The notes: generated by a model not told the origin, from the sequence alone. DNA of 64,000 nt from Mimachlamys varia (GCA_947623455.1 OX392527.1:30248201-30312200), one strand, 5' to 3'; shown: positions 37,901 to 49,015, counted from the first letter of the stretch. Program-made: numbers and translations.

Positions 37901-40900
37901 ATATCACATGATCAGGTGTACTCATACAACTTGTAATATAAGTGCCACTTCTCATTGCATGGCTTATAAATCTTACGATATATTTATAGGTTAATTATAC
38001 TATATCTCCTGTACTTACGTATATCATACTCACCTGACTTTAAACTTGACTTTCGGAGGGGGTTATTTGGACATGCGAGGCTGAATATTTATATTTGTTA
38101 CATATTTGATATTTCTCTAAAATTATTTTATAGTTTAAGACCTGTTTCAAGTTATGAAAGAGTTTAAATATTTGTTGTAAGATACAGAGTACAATAGTTA
38201 GTAATTATTTGGGTTATTGTGGTATTCAAAACAATGTTGCTTGCAGTTAAGAGCGGATGTGAATTTTTTAAATGATATTAAGTATTTAGTAAAAATAACA
38301 TTATTTTATCAAGAAACACATTTCTGGTGTTATTTTTTTATTTTCTATGCAATATTTTGTACAATTTGTATCTGAAATCAATGGAAATGACATTATTGTC
38401 TGGATATTTTATATGATTGGTTTAAAAAAAAACATGATATTAAAAGGAATTCACCTCAATATACATGATATTAACCAATAAAAGTACATAGATTATATAG
38501 AGGGGAAAATGGTGCTTTGGAAAAACATGATATAAAGAGGAATGTGATATTAACAGGGGTGATATTAAGTGGAATCCACTGTACATATGACTTCTCTGCA
38601 GTTACTCATGATTAAGGATTTATTACAGTATACATAATACTATACAGTACTTATTTATTAATGCATGTACCAAATTTTAACAAATAAGTGCATTGATGAA
38701 TTACAATCTGTTTAAAAATACAGCTCCATAATATAGTGCAGTGCAGAACTGTATATATCTTAATTATATAATCAGTTTGTGATTAATTAATTTTAGTATC
38801 TGTTATTAGTTTGATGTGTATTGGTTTAAGAGGATTGGCTTTGATTGCATACATAGAATTTGTTTAAAGTTATGGGGTATTATTTATTTGTTTTGAAGTC
38901 ATTTGGTATTCAAAATATTTTATTTGTAGTACATTGTGGATTTCTTTGAGATTTACAATGCATCAGGCATAATTGACGTAATCATGTTTTGAAGTTTTGG
39001 GAATTTGTTTGAATTTATTCTGGTTTTTTTTGTACTTGTTTAAGGTTTTATTTAGACTTGTTTGAAATGGGTATAGGATGTTTAGGAGGGTAAAGGACTT
39101 GTTTGGTATTAGGTATTTTCAGAATTAAGATTTGTTTGGGGTTAAATTTCAGCTTTATATTTTATCAAGCTACTATCAATTTATTTATAGCTGTGATCTT
39201 GAGCCAGTTATACTTGGGTGTAAAGGTTAAATAAGCAATTATAGAAGAGTTTAGTAGTTGTTGACAGACTGGCTTGTTCTACATGTCAGTGTAGCCGGAT
39301 TATGTTGTGATTATGTGTGTTAAGCTAGTGTCACTCTGATGATACATGGTTAACTTCAGGCTGTCATAATGTATATGGTTGTATAACATGTCTACTTCAG
39401 TCAACGAATATATATCATTCATCATTCGTTTAAACTAGCAATATACGTATAGTCATGGCGAGTTGGCGAGTGATTGGTTACAAACAGGTAACACATGCTA
39501 GCTACAATCTTTTCACTTGAAATTACATAACACGAAATAACGTATAAGTTAATATGATTTTTACTTGCAGAAGAGCAGGAATACCCAGAACCTGTGGTGT
39601 ACTCTTGATGGCGAATGTCTGGCTTTCTACAGAAACAAGGTACGACGTGATATTGTCACATTGCCTGATATTGATGTATACATGTACATATAAAGCTGCA
39701 GTGAGATAGCATGGTATTTTGAATATGTTACAATGCATATTCATTTGTGGAAGGTCACGATTAGACCTTTCAGCTTTTGTCATTTCTGATTCTAGTCTAT
39801 TGCTGATGGGGCATGCCCCTTCAAACATATAGTGATTGGCAACTGTAGCTCAGCATGCACATCATGTAACATGAATTATGTGAAATATAGGTATTTAGTT
39901 GTAATATTACCATCATGTCTGACATATGATTATATCATGACCAGAGTATCATGATACATATCATATCCTGTTAATGCACCATCAATATGTTGGCCCTTGG
40001 ATAAGTATCATTTATAAATCCTTTATATTAACTTTTCTTAGTTATGGTCAATAAAAATAACAATTCACAAAATTTATCTCAAATGTTTAAAGTAAAATAT
40101 TCTGTGCACTGTTTTCCTATTTTCAGTCCATGAAAGTTTATTATCAGATCTAAATTTCAGGAACATTCAAAATACTGTAATAATATTTTTACACAAGTGT
40201 TTCAATCATTATAGTTCTGACCAATTTGTGTTAATTTTCTTTTGGTCCAATTGAAATCTACAAATAGCCACTTTTGGTCCAATTGAAATCTACAAATAGC
40301 CACTTTTGGTCCAATTGAAATCTACAAATAGCCACAATGACATTGATAATATATTCAGCTTTTTCTCTAGAATGGCTTTGCCAATTTTGACCAGGAGGGA
40401 TATGATTCCAATTTTTTTTGACAGTTTCATGAACGTACAGTAGCTTAAAAATCCCCATAGGAAAGCAATTCTTGAAGTTAAGGAACAAATCTTAAGTTAA
40501 GGAAATTTCCTTAACTTCTATAATGCCTTCCTTTGGAGATTTTTTAGTTAAGGAACTTTCATGTAACTGGGGCCATAACTGTTTTGTGGTCTAATATTCT
40601 ATCCTTAAAAACCGTTATCATTTTCAGAGTTAATTAAAACGAAGATGGCCAACATTGCAATTAGTTACCAAAGTTATTTGACAGGATTTGTTCATTTTAT
40701 TTAACAGTTATACTTTTTAAAAGATGTTACTGGAAATATAAATTTAATGATGGAAAAGTGAACATTAGTTGCTATAATAAATAAAAAGATTTGACGTGTA
40801 AGGTTATATTGTACAAGGTAAACCAATGAAAAGTATACCATTTAAGATATATCACTTCAAAGCAGATAATTTTTATCTTTCCAGGAAATACATGTATATA

Positions 40901-43900
40901 TTTTGTAATTAAAGTGTTTGACAATGAAAGAAAGTATCATTGCTAACTCTCAGTGTGTACAACATTACGGTGTAGCTATGATCTACCTTCACTTCCTGTT
41001 TGGTATCGTGTGGAATATCTACATGAACTAGCGTAGGTGATTTGATATGTTGTGTGTATAATTGTGATGTTAGTGTCCTCAGGTGTCGGGTCCTTCGTAT
41101 CAATGTAGATATATGTGAGGCCACGTCCCAATCTGGGTCACATGCCTGTGACTCTCAGAATTTTTAATGAACTAGCCAAGTGGAATTTTGTTTTTTGGTT
41201 TTTAAACTTAAGGAATATTAAACACTGTCTACAATCTATCCAAAATTGTAATGTATTTATATACCGGTAGTCTCTTTTGTGTTATAACTTACACTGGAAA
41301 AAACTCTGAATGCAAAAACCTTGACATTTGTTATCCAAATTAGAAAGTGCACTTCAGGGTCATATTGTTTACTTCAAAATTTATGATAGAATATCTACCA
41401 GGGGTAATAAAAGTAAGATTTGTGTAGATTCTGTTTTAGAGGCATTTATTAATGGTTGAATGAGACTTTAATTAAAAGTTTAAAAGCCACAGGTTGATTA
41501 ATTTATTGACCTTTTCATGAAAATAAAAGAGGCTGTCTTCTGTCCAATGTGTTCAGAACATGTAGTAGAAGTTAAACACTACAAGTCTATGTGTTAATCA
41601 AACATCAGCAGCTTACTGATACATGTATATATTCAAGCATTACTGTTCTAATCAGATCCTTAGTTCCCTGTACATGTGTTCATCCAAAACTTAACATTAC
41701 AAGTCCCAGAACATCAGTAACTAAACATTATAAATCCCTATGTTCAGAATACCAGAAACTTAACATTTCGAACCCCTGCGTTAAAACATCAGACTTAACT
41801 CAATGACAAGTCCCTGTGTTCACACCATTTTTTTGTCTATAATGATTTTCACAGTCGTGGAGTAGGACTAGATCTGTATTTCCTTATTTGTTTGTGGTTT
41901 TCATATATGAACATTTCCTGATCACATTGTGTTTTTCTGTTTCAGCGCTCGTCCTGTATGTTTACAATAGAGATCAACAGGGTCAAGTCTGTTACACCAT
42001 TCTTAGATAAAAATCAGTTTGAGATTGTCACAGAGAAGAGCTTCCTGTTTGTAAGTATGTTATTCTACTTTACAGAACCTATTCTATATACATGAAATAC
42101 ATCCTGATCAATGTATATTACAGTATATCTGTCTGACATGAGTTTTCCATTGAAAAAATAAGAAGAATTTTAAATTTTAGCAAGCCCCTGGCAAATTAAA
42201 ATAAAATATTTTTGATGAGTTTCATAAATCTCTTAATAAATGGAAAGGAGTGTAAGATCCCTTTCATTAAATTGGTGGCATTTATTTATGTAAAACTAAT
42301 TTCATTCCACAAGGAAATGCCATTTTGACGGCATTGTGGAAGCTGATACCATCAAGACATTGTTCTAGGTGTGGCATCACAATAACACCAATTGAAGATC
42401 TTACAACCAATTGCTGTAACACACAATATATGACATTGGTATATATTCACTCATGTGATAAGTGTTATACATAAATGTTACAGATCCAAATCTATATAGT
42501 TACATGCTATAACTCTACTTGATCTAGTAAGTTGCAAGTGAAATTTGTAAATCCTGTATAAAGTTATGTTTTTGTGTAATCTTTCACTGTGTATATCAAA
42601 GCAATTTTCATCACTGACTTTATCAATAAAGTCTTTATCACTGACTTTATCAACAAAGTCTTTATCACTGACAAAGTCTTTATCACTGACTTTATCAGGT
42701 CTTTATCACTGACTTTATCAACAAAGTCTTTATCACTGACTTTATCAACAAAGTCTTTATTGCTGACTTTATCACTGACAAAGTCTTTATCACTGACTTT
42801 ATCAGGTCTTTATCACTGACTTTATCAACAAAGTCTTTATCACTGACTTTATCAACAAAGTCTTTATCGCTGACTTTATCAACAAAGTCTTTATCGCTGA
42901 CTTTATCACTGACAAAGTCTTTATCACTGACTTTATCAGGTCTTTATCACTGACTTTATCGGGTCTTTATCACTGACTTTATCAACAAAGTCTTTATCAC
43001 TGACTTTATCTGGTCTTTATCACTGACTTTATCGGGTCTTTATCACTGACTTTATCAGGTCTTTATCACTGACTTTATCAGGTCTTTATCACTGACTTTA
43101 TCGGGTCTTTATCAATGACTTTATCAGGTCTTTATCACTGACTTTATCAACACAGTATTTAATACTCCATTAATTACATTTATTTCCAGTCAGCTGAAAC
43201 AGCAGAACTTTGTCAGGATTGGATCAATCACATAGAGGAGGCAAGGCAACAGGATGGTCAGCTGGTCCTTACTAGGTCAGTATGAGCAGTGGTCAGCTGG
43301 TCATTATTAGGTCAGTATAGACAGTGGTTAGCTCGTCCTTACTAGGTCAGTATAGGCAGTGGTCAGCTTGTCCTTACTAAGTCTATATAAACAGTGATCA
43401 GTTTTTCCTTACTGGGTCAGTATAGAGAGTGGTCAGGTCGTCCTTACTAGATCTATATAGACCGGGGTTAGCTTGTACTTACTAGGTCAGTATAGACAGT
43501 GGTCAATTTATCTTCACTAGGTCAGTATAGACAGTGGCCTTGATAGAGAATATAACTATATTTTATAGCAATTGTCAAGAACCATTCTAAAACGATATAG
43601 TTTAAATATCTTTCAGTCAAAAACCTGAAGTCCAGCCAGTGTCTCCGAGGCGAGGATCCCTTCCCCAGCATCATACAGTTAGTAATGCACTGAAACGACT
43701 ATCAAGCAAGTCAGAGAAAGGGGAAGGTGAACCCAGCAACACCAAACCACAGGACACACCAATGGACAGAACGTCCAGTACCAAAGATATGATCAATAGA
43801 TTTTCAACAGGAGTCCCTCCAAAAGAAACAGAATGCCCCCCATCCCGTCCATCTCGTCCCAACTCAGGAGGAAAAGTGAACAATCTCCTGTTACGTTTTT

Positions 43901-44691
43901 CTTCTGAAGGTAGTGACAAGTGTACAACTTCACCTGTTTCCCCATCTCCTCGCTCCCCTGTCGGACCATTCTCACCAAACTCGTCGCAAAGACCAATCTC
44001 ATCCAACAAATCTGGGCAGCCAACTTCATCCAACTTAACTACACGGCCATTGTCTGTTGGTCACCAGCCAATTGATCAGAAGATGCAAGGAATTACCACC
44101 ACTAGTTCAGGAACTAAGATAGATCTGTCTGCAGTACCGAGGACGGCCAATGTGACGGTACCTAGTCACGATGAAGCCGTTGGGTCTGGGGAGAGATGTA
44201 CTGACTCGGGATATACATCGGGGGTATGTGGCAGCCCAACCAAGGAAACTCCAGACAACACTGAACCGCCTACAGTGAACGGCGAAGATGTCTGTGATGG
44301 TAAACCCATTAGTCCAGATCAGAGCATGGAGGATCCTGTGAAATTAAGGCCAAAAGGGCTAACCAATGGAGATATGGATGATGAAGTGGTCGTATTGCGG
44401 AGAACAAAAACTGAGGAGAAAGTGGAGGAAGATGTGGATGAAGAGTTTGAGATAGAGGAACAAGAACACGAGAATGATGGCCCAAACCTCCAGCTCCTTG
44501 ATGATCTGATGAGTTTAACATTTGAAGAGACAGTAGTTCCTGAAAGCTCGACAATAGATCTGAGCGCGATCACAGAACTCAAGGAAATGCTGACTGACCT
44601 GCCCACGTCTCTCTTGTTACGCAGAAGTGTCGATATAAACAATCAAACTCCAATAGAGGAACTCAGCCAATTTCTCGAAACAGCTCAGTGA
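28893..44691 (+). CDS. PH-domain protein with a Ser/Pro-rich and acidic tail
   Basis: Coding exons 28893-28946, 39571-39639, 41946-42050, 43190-43275 and 43617-44691 join in phase to 462 residues. Residues ~9-95 form a pleckstrin-homology fold: CFEGLLVKVA (first strand), LWCTLDGECLAFYRNK (third strand), FTIEINRVKSV, FEIVTEKSFLFSAE, and a C-terminal helix with the near-invariant Trp (~87) in CQDWINHIEEAR. Residues 105-~290 are Ser/Pro-rich and probably disordered; an acidic stretch (EEKVEEDVDEEFEIEEQEHE) follows, then LLDDLMSLTFEE and a predicted helical end (ITELKEMLTDLPTSLLLRRS). PH domains usually bind phosphoinositides or proteins at membranes, so an adaptor role is inferred. The family is not recognised. 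Intron 1 is 10.6 kb and full of repeats. Confidence 0.88.
29683..29894. mobile_element. Foldback element, CACAGGGACCTG family, copy 1
   Basis: Two ~70-bp arms in opposite orientation: the left begins CACAGGGACATGAGAATT and the right ends CAGGTCCCTGTG. Both arms contain an AACTAGTTTTTGACC-like block. A second copy is at 51832-51989. Confidence 0.8.
30082..32811. mobile_element. 2.7-kb TIR element flanked by TTAA
   Basis: Left end AGAGTAACTGTAGTGCAAA and right end TTTGCACTACAGTTACTCT are exact complements, each flanked by TTAA (30078-30081, 32812-32815), the duplication typical of piggyBac-type elements. About 170-200 bp inside each end lies an inverted CCGTTGTGACGTCAC block, so both termini carry the CRE palindrome TGACGTCA. 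A hAT-like MITE is nested at 31397-31791. The largest frame (104 codons at 30695) has no transposase features. Position: intron 1 of the PH gene. Confidence 0.8.
31397..31791. mobile_element. hAT-like palindromic MITE with 8-bp target duplication
   Basis: Ends CACAGGCACTTGTGG and CCACAAGTGCCTGTG are inverted, and the whole 395 bp is an imperfect palindrome around 31575 (arms include GCTTGATACGTCAAGCGGTT and its complement). Both sides carry GTTTTAAT (31389-31396 and 31792-31799), an 8-bp duplication as made by hAT transposases. Nested within the TTAA-flanked element. Confidence 0.88.
32890..33930 (+). repeat. 39-bp array with AGGTCA direct repeats
   Basis: About 26 units around GAGGTCATTGAGGTCACCCA then TGATTATAAATCTCTGTTG. 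Several units, mostly in the first part, have AGGTCA-NNG-AGGTCA; later ones change to ATTAAGATCA or gain a GTTATATATGA insertion. 39 is a multiple of three, which explains the 328- and 134-codon plus-strand frames; no start context, domain or splice partner supports translation. Lies in intron 1 of the PH gene. Confidence 0.93.
36955..37345 (+). repeat. ~135-bp tandem repeat, about three copies
   Basis: Each copy runs through CAATCAAACTCAAACTTCAT, ACCAAAAGTGCTCGCTTGGG and ATTGCTTTTCAG, then a run of GGTCAAAGGTCAAAGGTCAA. The second copy is shorter. The text resembles a dispersed repeat common in bivalve genomes (from memory, not checked). Confidence 0.8.
38313..38581. mobile_element. TA-inserting TIR element, 5'-truncated copy
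   Basis: Matches the right-hand ~270 bp of the element at 12906, including ACATGATATAAAGAGG and the terminus GTGGAATCCACTG followed by TA (38582-38583). The left TIR is absent. Confidence 0.8.
39455..39487 (+). CDS. Candidate alternative first exon of the PH-domain gene
   Basis: ATG followed by MASWRVIGYKQ and a CAG|GTAACA donor in phase 0, 83 bp before exon 2. No good in-phase acceptor links it to exon 1, while exon 1 joins directly to exon 2 to make a normal PH start. It is therefore best read as a second first exon, giving a 455-residue form without the first PH strand. Transcription evidence is lacking. Confidence 0.4.
39571..39639 (+). CDS. PH-domain gene exon 2
   Basis: Acceptor TTTTTACTTGCAG|AAG, donor AAG|GTACGA. 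Encodes KSRNTQNLWCTLDGECLAFY and RNK, the central strands of the PH domain. Confidence 0.9.
39640..41945 (+). other. PH-gene intron 2
   Basis: A 2.3-kb AT-rich intron. It holds three perfect 32-bp copies at about 40235-40335 (TTTTGGTCCAATTGAAATCT then ACAAATAGCCAC). Nothing else recognised. Confidence 0.65.
40235..40335 (+). repeat. 32-bp repeat, three copies
   Basis: Three adjacent, essentially identical copies of TTTTGGTCCAATTGAAATCT plus ACAAATAGCCAC. Near identity implies a recent expansion. Confidence 0.9.
41946..42050 (+). CDS. PH-domain gene exon 3
   Basis: Acceptor TTTTTCTGTTTCAG, donor TTT|GTAAGT. Encodes RSSCMFTIEINRVKSVTPFL and on through FEIVTEKSFLF, phase 0 at both ends; the FEIVTEKSFLF strand is typical of PH domains. 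Confidence 0.93.
42595..43155 (+). repeat. CTTTATCACTGACTTTATCA array in PH-gene intron 3
   Basis: Some 26 irregular units made of TCTTTATCACTGACTTTATC alternating with AACAAAG, GGG and AGG linkers. Every unit contains TTATC (the GATA core on the minus strand) twice, and many contain the inverted pair GACTTT..AAAGTC. It ends about 35 bp before the exon 4 acceptor without including it. Confidence 0.93.
43190..43275 (+). CDS. PH-domain gene exon 4
   Basis: Acceptor TTATTTCCAG, donor ACTAG|GTCAGT, ending in phase 2. Encodes SAETAELCQDWINHIEEARQ then QDGQLVLT: the C-terminal PH helix with the signature Trp. Its last 20 bases and donor are repeated downstream. Confidence 0.93.
43255..43535 (+). 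repeat. 35-bp array copied from the end and donor of PH-gene exon 4
   Basis: About eight units of GTGGTCAGCTGGTCCTTACT plus AGGTCAGTATAGACA. The first is the coding end of exon 4 (DGQLVLT) with its donor; the rest are intronic. Most keep TTACTAG|GTCAGT. Identity falls to the right. Confidence 0.93.
43617..44691 (+). CDS. PH-domain gene exon 5 (terminal coding exon)
   Basis: Acceptor AAATATCTTTCAG. The first base completes Ser-105, then QKPEVQPVSPRRGSLPQHHT and on to TGA at 44689-44691. It encodes 357 residues after the split codon: basic/Ser/Pro-rich part, acidic part, helical end ELSQFLETAQ. Codon use and absence of repeats fit real coding sequence. Opposite-strand frames of up to 120 codons are shadows. 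Confidence 0.93.
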
Positions 44692-46220
44692 CTGCACAGC
44701 TGTAAAATTTCGGCTGGATGCCCCAGTGATTGTGCAGTTGTAAAGTTCTGGCCGTTAGATGCCCCAGTGACTGCACACAAATACAAAAATTGTGTGTGAC
44801 TATATGAAAAATGAATGAGTTTTAATAGAAAGCTTTATAACTGCCATGATGGTAGATTCACGCCACCATTAATTTTTAAAAAAGAAATGAAGATTGTGTG
44901 GAAATGGTCGAAATAAGACAATTATAAATGTGATGGAGTATTTCTGTTTCCTATTTACACCAGATATGCCTCAAGTAAACATTGTATTATTTCATTTAAC
45001 ATTACAAAAATTTGTGTTAGTTGATGATGAAAAATGATATTAAATATAACACAGGAAAGGGAAGATTATAATGGGTGCCCGAAGTCTAAAAAGATATAAA
45101 GAATGGCAAATGGGAACAAATTTGATATTATATTTATTTAGCATGATTTACCCATGTATATCAGATTATCTTTTTTTGGTGGAGTGGATTTGGGATAAAA
45201 ATCTGATAAAAATATGATCATGATGTTTCATGATATTATTTTGCATTTTACATGTGGGTTGGTAAAAGATGTGTGAAATCAGGGTAGGGCATGTCAAATA
45301 GGTACTCAGCATGGTCCTCTAACTCCACAGGAAAGTAAAAGTTGTGTAAAGCTAGACATGTAATGTCGCCGTATTTCCCAAGTTTCTGTCTCCATATCTT
45401 TTACCTAAATGTGATGCTGAAACTTCCTTTGCAGAATAGGAATCTCCCAAAAATTGGATTGGCTGTTGAAGTTCCTTGCGCATTTGTTGAAAATGTACCT
45501 GAACACATCAATAATAGACTTTTTTTCAGAGAGTATTGGAACTGTCGTTATGTTAACAAGTCTTAGGTAATCACCACTGTTCAATAGAATGATAAATTCA
45601 GAGTGCTGGGTCTGGTAAAATAAGCTTGTGATGAGAATCTGCCTTTTATGCCTACTGGTTGGAAATAAATTTGACATTACATGCAGAGAATTAAGTTAAC
45701 TTTTTCTGCAGAAATTATACAAATGGTTGAACATAACAGGATACTAGGTACATGTCATTTGAGATGATCAGAGAAAACTGATGTATCAGGTGGAAGTAGT
45801 AGTCAGAAATAACTTTGGTAAATGTTGTCTCCCTTTAATTGTCTCATTCCAATACAGGGGAGATAACTCAATTCAGACTGGCAGTATTGCTAGATCTTAA
45901 CAGTAACATTGAAAAAGTGGCACTGTTTGTCAAATTTGATATTGGATATTGATAACAAAGATATCTTGTCCTCAATTATTATGGTTAATTTTTGTAAACA
46001 CAATGTACATAGTAATTCTGCTTATACATTGTACAGTATGGTATAGTTGTTGGAAGAATATTGTTAAGTATGTTAAAATATTGCAATTTTAAATGTTCTT
46101 TTTAGAGTCAACAATTTTTTGTTTTAAATGTGCATCTTTTGTAAATAACAGTATTATGTCTATGCCTGGAATTATGTATCTATAGTATATATATCAATAT
46201 ATACACAATATTCATGTTGC
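44692..46220 (+). other. 3' UTR of the PH-domain gene
   Basis: No acceptor-donor pairs or long frames follow the stop, and the first strong poly(A) context is at 46221. Two imperfect copies of GATGCCCCAGTGACTGCAC lie just after the stop. The UTR extent is inferred. Confidence 0.55.
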
Positions 46221-46226
46221 AATAAA
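46221..46226 (+). terminator. AATAAA polyadenylation signal
   Basis: AATAAA about 1.5 kb after the PH-gene stop, followed by a TGTGCG and T-rich downstream region. Confidence 0.5.
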
Positions 46227-46451
46227 CTGTGCGTATACTCTGTACAAAGGAATACACACTATATTGGTGTAGTTGATATTATATAACTGTCTTGTCTTTC
46301 CTTCTCACCTACAGCTATGAGAGATAATTTTTTAAAACTATTTCTTCCTTTATAAGGATTGTAGTTCAATGCAAATAATTACCTGCATATCATACTTTAT
46401 CCATAAGTATTTCATTTACCAGGTATAACAGCTTATAATAACATGCTAGTA

Positions 46452-46867
46452 CAGTGCACTCCTCTTTATATCATGTTGCATTTGTCAGACAAAAACATGA
46501 TATTAACAGGAATGTGACATTAAGAGAAACATGTTTCCCCACTAAATCTAGTGCATTTCCAATCTCCATAACTAAAGGTAAGCTATTCAATGTACACATG
46601 AAGATGTTTTAATATATTGATAACATTATTTCAACGTTTTTTGGGGTTATCTTTTATTTTCTATGCAACAATTTGTACGAGTTGTATCTGGAATCAATGA
46701 AAATACCATCATTTTGTGGATATTTAATGTGTTTTGTTAAAAAAAATACATGATATTAACCAAATAAAATTACATAGATTATATAGAGTGAAAAATGGTG
46801 CTTGGGAAAAACATGATATAAAGAGGAATGTGATATTAACAGGGGTGATATTAAATGAAGTCCACTG
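46452..46867. mobile_element. TA-inserting TIR element, copy 3
   Basis: Starts CAGTGCACTCCTCTTTATAT and ends GAAGTCCACTG with TA on both sides (46450-46451, 46868-46869). Same family as 12906-13359, with an internal deletion of about 40 bp. Confidence 0.87.
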
Positions 46868-46869
46868 TA

Positions 46870-48290
46870 GTTGCTGTAGGATTTTAGTAAAAATGAAACC
46901 TACCTGATCCGACATAATGTGGGACGCAATGAAGTGGTACAATGAACCTGTCTAATCTGACACCATGTGGAACAAAACATTGGTTAGATCAACCAGTATG
47001 ACAGCCTCATGGACACAACGCATTGGTCAAGCATATACCTTTTGGACACAATATATTGGTCAGATTAGCCTGTCTTACATAATACAGTTAGAATGTAACC
47101 GGACACACTATACAGTGTTAATTTGTTTCCCTGTGAGACACAAGATACTGATCAAATACTTGTATAAAACCCTATTAGAATGAGTATAATGATTATACAA
47201 CATACAAAAAACAACTTATCAGTGAGATCAACCTGTGTAATCTGACATCTGTTTTATGATATTGTAGTCAGATTTACCTATCTTATTGAACACCCTGAGG
47301 GTTCGGGGTACTAGATTAATATATATAATCTGAAACCCTGTGTAATGGGACATATGAAACACACAACATATTGGTAAGATAAACCTTTATTGATACCGAC
47401 ACCCAGTGTTAGACAGTTAGTACAGTACATTATAAACCTGTCTTCCAACACATATATGGTACATCATATTGAACAGAATTCACTTTATTATCTGATATAT
47501 GTGGCATACAACAATGTTGGTCGGAATATTTGCTTACATGGTAGCCTCCAATAAGGACATCTCCTTCATTTCATGTTTCCAGTGAGAGATGAAATGTGAG
47601 AAAAAACATTCATTTGATTTAGACTATATTATAATCATTACACACGCCCGCAGTTATTAGGAGACCATGTTTGCCATATCATGACTACTTTCAGAAGTGT
47701 TGTTGAAACAAATTTGTGCCGAGTAATTATGATGTCATCATGGGAATTATATCATCTGATTGTCACATGGTGACAAATCATCACGAAAAAACTTCCCGGA
47801 AGTCCATCCTGTATCCACCATTGTTGCCTTTCAAGGAGAAAAACAACACTTTTGGGAAAGGCCTATAATGATGTATGGTTACTGACATTTTTACTAACAA
47901 ACAGTAAGCAATATGTATTTTTAATGTTTACGTTTTGTCGCTTGTTCAAATTCCCATAGATGTATATGTATGTAACTGTTCTTTTTTTAAACTCTCTTTT
48001 CTCCACCAGATATTTATAAAATACCTGAACTTTGTAAATATATTATACTAACATCAGAAACTGTTGTTAATTTTTGTCTCATACTTAGGTGCTTCACTAA
48101 TTAATGTATTTTTGATAGTAGGTTAAATACCTGTTTCTTTTTCCTTTTTTTTAAAAAAAAAATAATGTGGACCCAACTGCATCATTTGAACAAATATTTA
48201 TTTCGATTTTACATCATGCAAAACTGAATTCTTGAAGTGTTTATTGAACTTTTTTGGATGCAATAGCATACAATTTAAGTTTGTAATTAG
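46870..48290. other. Intergenic, nothing recognised
   Basis: AT-rich, with loosely repeated TGGACACAA..CATTGGTCA phrases at 46970-47070. No exon-like sequence. Confidence 0.55.
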
Positions 48291-48294
48291 TTGT

Positions 48295-48485
48295 ATCCAC
48301 ATTCCACACCCTGTATCCACTGTCCATACTCTGTATTCATGCTCCATACACTGTATCCACATTCCACACCCTGTATCCAAACTCCACACTCTGTATCAAC
48401 ACTCCACACCCTGTATCCACACTCCAAACCCTGTATCCACACTACACACCCTGTATCCACACTCCACACCCTGTATCCATGTTCT
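48295..48485. repeat. 20-bp array of CACACCCTGTATCCACACTC
   Basis: About nine units, mildly diverged. Open frames on both strands reflect the short repeat and are not genes. Confidence 0.9.
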
Positions 48486-48724
48486 ACCTTTTTACTCCCA
48501 TTACACACCCTCCAAACCAACACTACTTGTCATTTAGTATACAAGGTACCAGCTGGGCCTCTCTTTAAGATTTGCTGCATTTGTAATCTTAAAATGTATA
48601 TATATCAGCTTTTTACTTACTTTCAGAGTTCATGAAATATAAAAATAATATGCTCTTTGAGACATGTTTTGTAACTGTCACAAATACTTTGTAACCAAAG
48701 CAAGATCTGCATACAAAACCAGTG

Positions 48725-49015
48725 ATACCCCATCTGTTCTTACAGCCAACTGTTCCAGGGTGATACCCCACCTGTTCTTACAGCCAACTGTTCCAGGGTG
48801 ATACCCCACCTGTTCTTACAGCCAACTGTTCCAGGGTGATACCCCACCTGTTCTTACAGCCAACTGTTCCAGGGTGATACCCCACCTGTTCTTACAGCCA
48901 ACTGTTCCAGGGTGATACCCGACCTGTTCTTACAGTCAACTGTTCCAGTGTGATACCCCACCTGTTCTTACAGCCAACTGTTCCAGTGTGATACCCCACC
49001 TGTTCTTACAGCCAA
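48725..49015. repeat. 38-bp array, subfamily A
   Basis: Seven to eight near-identical units of GATACCCCACCTGTTCTTAC then AGCCAACTGTTCCAGGGT. Adjacent to subfamily B with the same period. Confidence 0.93.

Larger units (their letters stand above)
33931..39454 (+). other. PH-gene intron 1, distal part
   Basis: Mostly AT-rich intron. It contains a palindrome-rich patch at 35110-35280 (TTCACATGAA and ATGAAATTCATGTGA-type motifs), a ~135-bp repeat at 36955-37345 and a truncated transposon at 38313-38581. Frames at 35868-36206 and 36319-36570 show no domain. Confidence 0.55.

Noticed and set aside
43671..44642. Minus-strand frames of 120, 107, 81 and 78 codons
   Set aside because: Shadows of the PH-gene terminal coding exon.
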